This document shows, one piece after another, positions 63,297-64,000 of a stretch of DNA of 64,000 nucleotides. This DNA comes from Paenibacillus polymyxa. GTDB lineage: Bacteria; Bacillota; Bacilli; Paenibacillales; Paenibacillaceae. Position 1 is the first letter of the stretch. Every line of letters starts with the position of its first letter. A program made the position numbers and the translations under genes. Below the pieces are notes generated by a model. It searched no databases, had not been told where the DNA came from, and worked only from the letters and a program-made list of their open reading frames with translations. The stretch covers positions 337,838 to 401,837 of the forward strand of contig NZ_JAGGNR010000012.1 in NCBI RefSeq assembly GCF_018614975.1, read 5' to 3'.

Positions 63297-63905
63297 ATGG
63301 GCCTATTTGAATGGATTTTTGATAATCTGTATATTGTAGCCGTTATCGGCTTTATGCTTTTCTCCTTTTTGGGGAAAGCGGCCAAATCGGCTGATCCGAA
63401 CAAAAAGCGCCCAGGCAACGGGATGCCAACCTTCGGAGGCAGTGGTGAATCAGACCGGTCCGATCGTTCACCAGCGCAGACCTCAAGGCAGCAATCTGCC
63501 CCCACCGAGACTGCAGGTGGAACTCGTTACGATGAACCGTATGAGAATCAATATGATGAAGACCGGTATGAGAACCCGTATAATGAAGAACATTATGAAA
63601 GTGAACAGCATGATGATCGTTATGATCAACCGTATGCGGAGCCAGCTGCGTCTTCTCGCACAAGTTCGCTTGAGCAACAAATGAGAGAAGTGGAACGACA
63701 GGAGCGTTTGATTCAAGAGAGATTAAATCGCTTCTCTTCTGCGAATAAACCTGTTGTGTCTGATTCCAGTTGGGATATACCCAGCTCGGATGAATCGGGT
63801 GTGTCTCCGCTTCGTCCTGCTGATGTTCGTACAGGAGTGATATGGGCAGAAGTGCTGGGTCCCCCCCGTTCCAAGCAACCATTTGGTACAAGAGGAAAAC
63901 TGTAA
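63297..63905 (+). CDS. Hypothetical membrane-anchored acidic protein downstream of floA
   Basis: 202 residues: a short N-terminal membrane helix (about 10-28), a long Asp/Glu/Tyr/Asn-rich disordered middle with repeated YDEPYENQYDED-like units (about 75-125), a coiled-coil stretch (LEQQMREVERQERLIQERL, about 130-150), and a conserved-looking end GVIWAEVLGPPRSKQPF. I cannot name its family. GGCGGTGA precedes the ATG at 63297. It is 13 nt after floA and is closed by a terminator, so it is likely the third gene of the SigW-type operon. Confidence 0.8.
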   Translation: MGLFEWIFDNLYIVAVIGFMLFSFLGKAAKSADPNKKRPGNGMPTFGGSGESDRSDRSPAQTSRQQSAPTETAGGTRYDEPYENQYDEDRYENPYNEEHYESEQHDDRYDQPYAEPAASSRTSSLEQQMREVERQERLIQERLNRFSSANKPVVSDSSWDIPSSDESGVSPLRPADVRTGVIWAEVLGPPRSKQPFGTRGKL

Positions 63906-63932
63906 ATAAGTTAAGCTGTTGGACGGAAATAG

Positions 63933-63975
63933 AGCCGTCTCTGGTGAGCAGAAAGCCGCCGGAGACGGCTTTTTC
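63933..63975 (+). terminator. Intrinsic terminator of the nfeD-floA operon
   Basis: AGCCGTCTC pairs with GAGACGGCT around a 20-nt loop, followed by TTTTC. Confidence 0.8.
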
Positions 63976-64000
63976 TGTGTGCGCGCCTAGCCAAGCTAGA

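Noticed and set aside
1..64000. tRNA, rRNA, CRISPR, prophage or transposon genes
   Set aside because: I saw none on either strand by reading; weak or degenerate tRNA-like elements could only be excluded with a covariance search.

Overview
The window is a 64 kb chromosomal stretch of a spore-forming, competence-gene-carrying Firmicute, almost certainly a Paenibacillus (amylolyticus/pabuli-like; this is an inference from gene order, protein sequence and moderate GC, not from a search). The backbone follows the Bacillus subtilis yqe-com-hrcA-dnaK-yqe region: yqeH-aroE-yqeI-nadD-yqeK-rsfS-cvfB-yqeM, then comER and comEA-EB-EC, holA, rpsT, gpr-spoIIP-yqxA-lepA-hemW, the CIRCE-controlled hrcA-grpE-dnaK-dnaJ operon, prmA-rsmE-mtaB-yqeW, and finally rpsU-yqeY-nfeD-floA. 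Two blocks are additions to that order: a T-box-controlled leuS between yqeM and comER, and the recombination/repair cluster addB-addA-sbcD-sbcC between an rlmI-like methyltransferase and rpsU.

The accessory part is the roughly 9 kb between comEC and holA (13.8-22.7 kb). It holds two ECF sigma-factor modules, several small genes and several gene relics. The first module is the most interesting part of the window: a SigV-type sigma factor, its RsiV-type anti-sigma, a secreted stand-alone copy of the RsiV ectodomain, a decayed oatA-like O-acetyltransferase, and a PdaC-like peptidoglycan deacetylase whose N-terminal half is again an RsiV-like domain. Three promoter-like sequences of one design (AAAACTTT, then CGTC 17-18 nt after the AAAAC) lie before sigV, before the secreted RsiV-like gene and before the oatA relic. 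This looks like a compact lysozyme sensing, binding and resistance locus that lost one effector. The second module is an ECF sigma factor with a zinc-finger anti-sigma and its own TGCAAC-N17-CGTC promoter.

Other points worth attention: a pair of intergenic repeats (37.0 and 43.6 kb) that share a foldable structure with compensatory changes and both lie about 75-80 nt before a start codon; a three-way-junction RNA ending in a terminator just upstream of a small Lsm/Hfq-like gene (58.3-58.8 kb); a textbook SigW-type promoter before nfeD-floA; a ComEA without its usual SLBB domain; a very GC-rich alanine-rich segment in the arm of SbcC; a truncated Ser-Lys-repeat membrane protein; and a cysteine synthase relic. 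No tRNA or rRNA genes, CRISPR arrays, intact insertion sequences or prophage genes were seen.
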